Shown piece after piece: positions 63,656 to 64,000 of a DNA stretch of 64,000 nt. Position 1 is the stretch's first letter, and each line of letters starts with the position of its first letter. The notes beneath the pieces were generated by a model that had not been told where the DNA came from, did not search any database, and saw only the letters and a program-made list of their open reading frames with translations. A program made the position numbers and the translations under genes. Source of the stretch: Sycobia sp. Sy_11 (lineage: Eukaryota > Arthropoda > Insecta > Hymenoptera > Epichrysomallidae); NCBI GenBank assembly GCA_018907035.1, contig JACCIC010000003.1, positions 6,351,001 to 6,415,000 of the forward strand. The letters are read 5' to 3'.

Positions 63656-63870
63656 ACAAGTGAAAGCAAGGAGGAAAACAATCTCGTTGGAAATAGAATG
63701 GACGACGATCTTCCTCCCTCGCGTTGTTCGCGATACAAAACAAAACAAAAAAAGACGGGAGTAAGAAAGTGAGGAGGACGGATAAAGAGGCGAAAACAAG
63801 CGTGCCTTTATCCCCCCCACTCCCACTTCCTCTTTAAGACGGCGGATGTACGCGGTGTCGATCGCGCGCG

Positions 63871-63913
<43 letters not shown>

Positions 63914-64000
63914 TCTCTTTCATTCTATTTCTGTTTTTTTTTTCGCGAAGCTGATGGTCTCGGCAGTGCAGGGGCGGGGGTGGGAAGGGTTTTTTTTTGT
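62046..64000. other. AT-rich then GC- and purine/pyrimidine-rich right edge
   Basis: AT-rich to about 62,760. Then comes an acceptor-like CCTTTGCAG at 62,772-62,780 with a 44-codon open stretch after it, and a CpG-rich patch (62,930-63,350). Alternating tracts follow: (GA)n at 63350-63406, (CT)n at 63537-63574, (GA)n at 63608-63654 and (CT)n at 63876-63918. No gene can be supported. Confidence 0.45.
63350..63406. repeat. (GA)n microsatellite
   Basis: About 27 GA units, the first of four alternating GA/CT tracts in the last 650 bp of the window. Confidence 0.93.

Overview
This window is nuclear DNA from an animal, almost certainly an insect. My guess is Hymenoptera (ant or bee), but no sequence search was possible. 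The evidence is split genes with many short introns (about 60-170 bp in the AT-rich genes), very AT-rich non-coding DNA, and abundant pure microsatellites ((TA)n, (CA)n, (GA/CT)n). The NELF-E protein also lacks the vertebrate Arg-Asp repeat.

The first 27.6 kb carries all the protein-coding genes I can support. (1) 3145-14289 (+) holds the last 11 exons of a large gene I do not recognise, whose 5' end lies beyond the window. The exons splice in one open frame of 1598 residues. The protein is low-complexity, proline- and arginine-rich, with a perfect seven-unit octapeptide array and a single C-terminal membrane helix followed by an 18-residue tail ending in NPPQ. (2) 18938-20083 (-) is negative elongation factor E (NELF-E), 3 exons, 271 aa, complete. 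(3) 21001-25076 (+) is valyl-tRNA synthetase of the mitochondrial type, 15 exons, 968 aa, complete, with one GC-AG intron. (4) 25187-27611 (-) is a KLHDC4-type kelch protein, 8 exons, 529 aa, complete. NELF-E and ValRS-m are divergent across about 0.9 kb. ValRS-m and KLHDC4 converge with only 110 bp between their stop codons. The three complete genes are AT-rich and CpG-poor housekeeping genes, whereas the first three exons of the unknown gene are GC- and CpG-rich.

From 27.6 kb to the end I find no convincing coding exon. This gene-poor 36 kb holds a long inverted-repeat element (about 28.09-29.02 kb), a tRNA-headed SINE with a 15-bp target-site duplication (32.32-32.56 kb), a MITE with a possible TA target site (49.36-49.73 kb) and dozens of microsatellites. 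From about 39 kb it also has islands of GC/CpG-rich sequence and long purine or pyrimidine tracts. This texture would fit the regulatory or intronic flank of a large, developmentally regulated gene outside the window, but that is inference.

The strongest candidate for something undescribed is the unknown tail-anchored protein: its modular, phase-symmetric exons, octapeptide array and vaguely KASH-like C-terminus deserve a follow-up.
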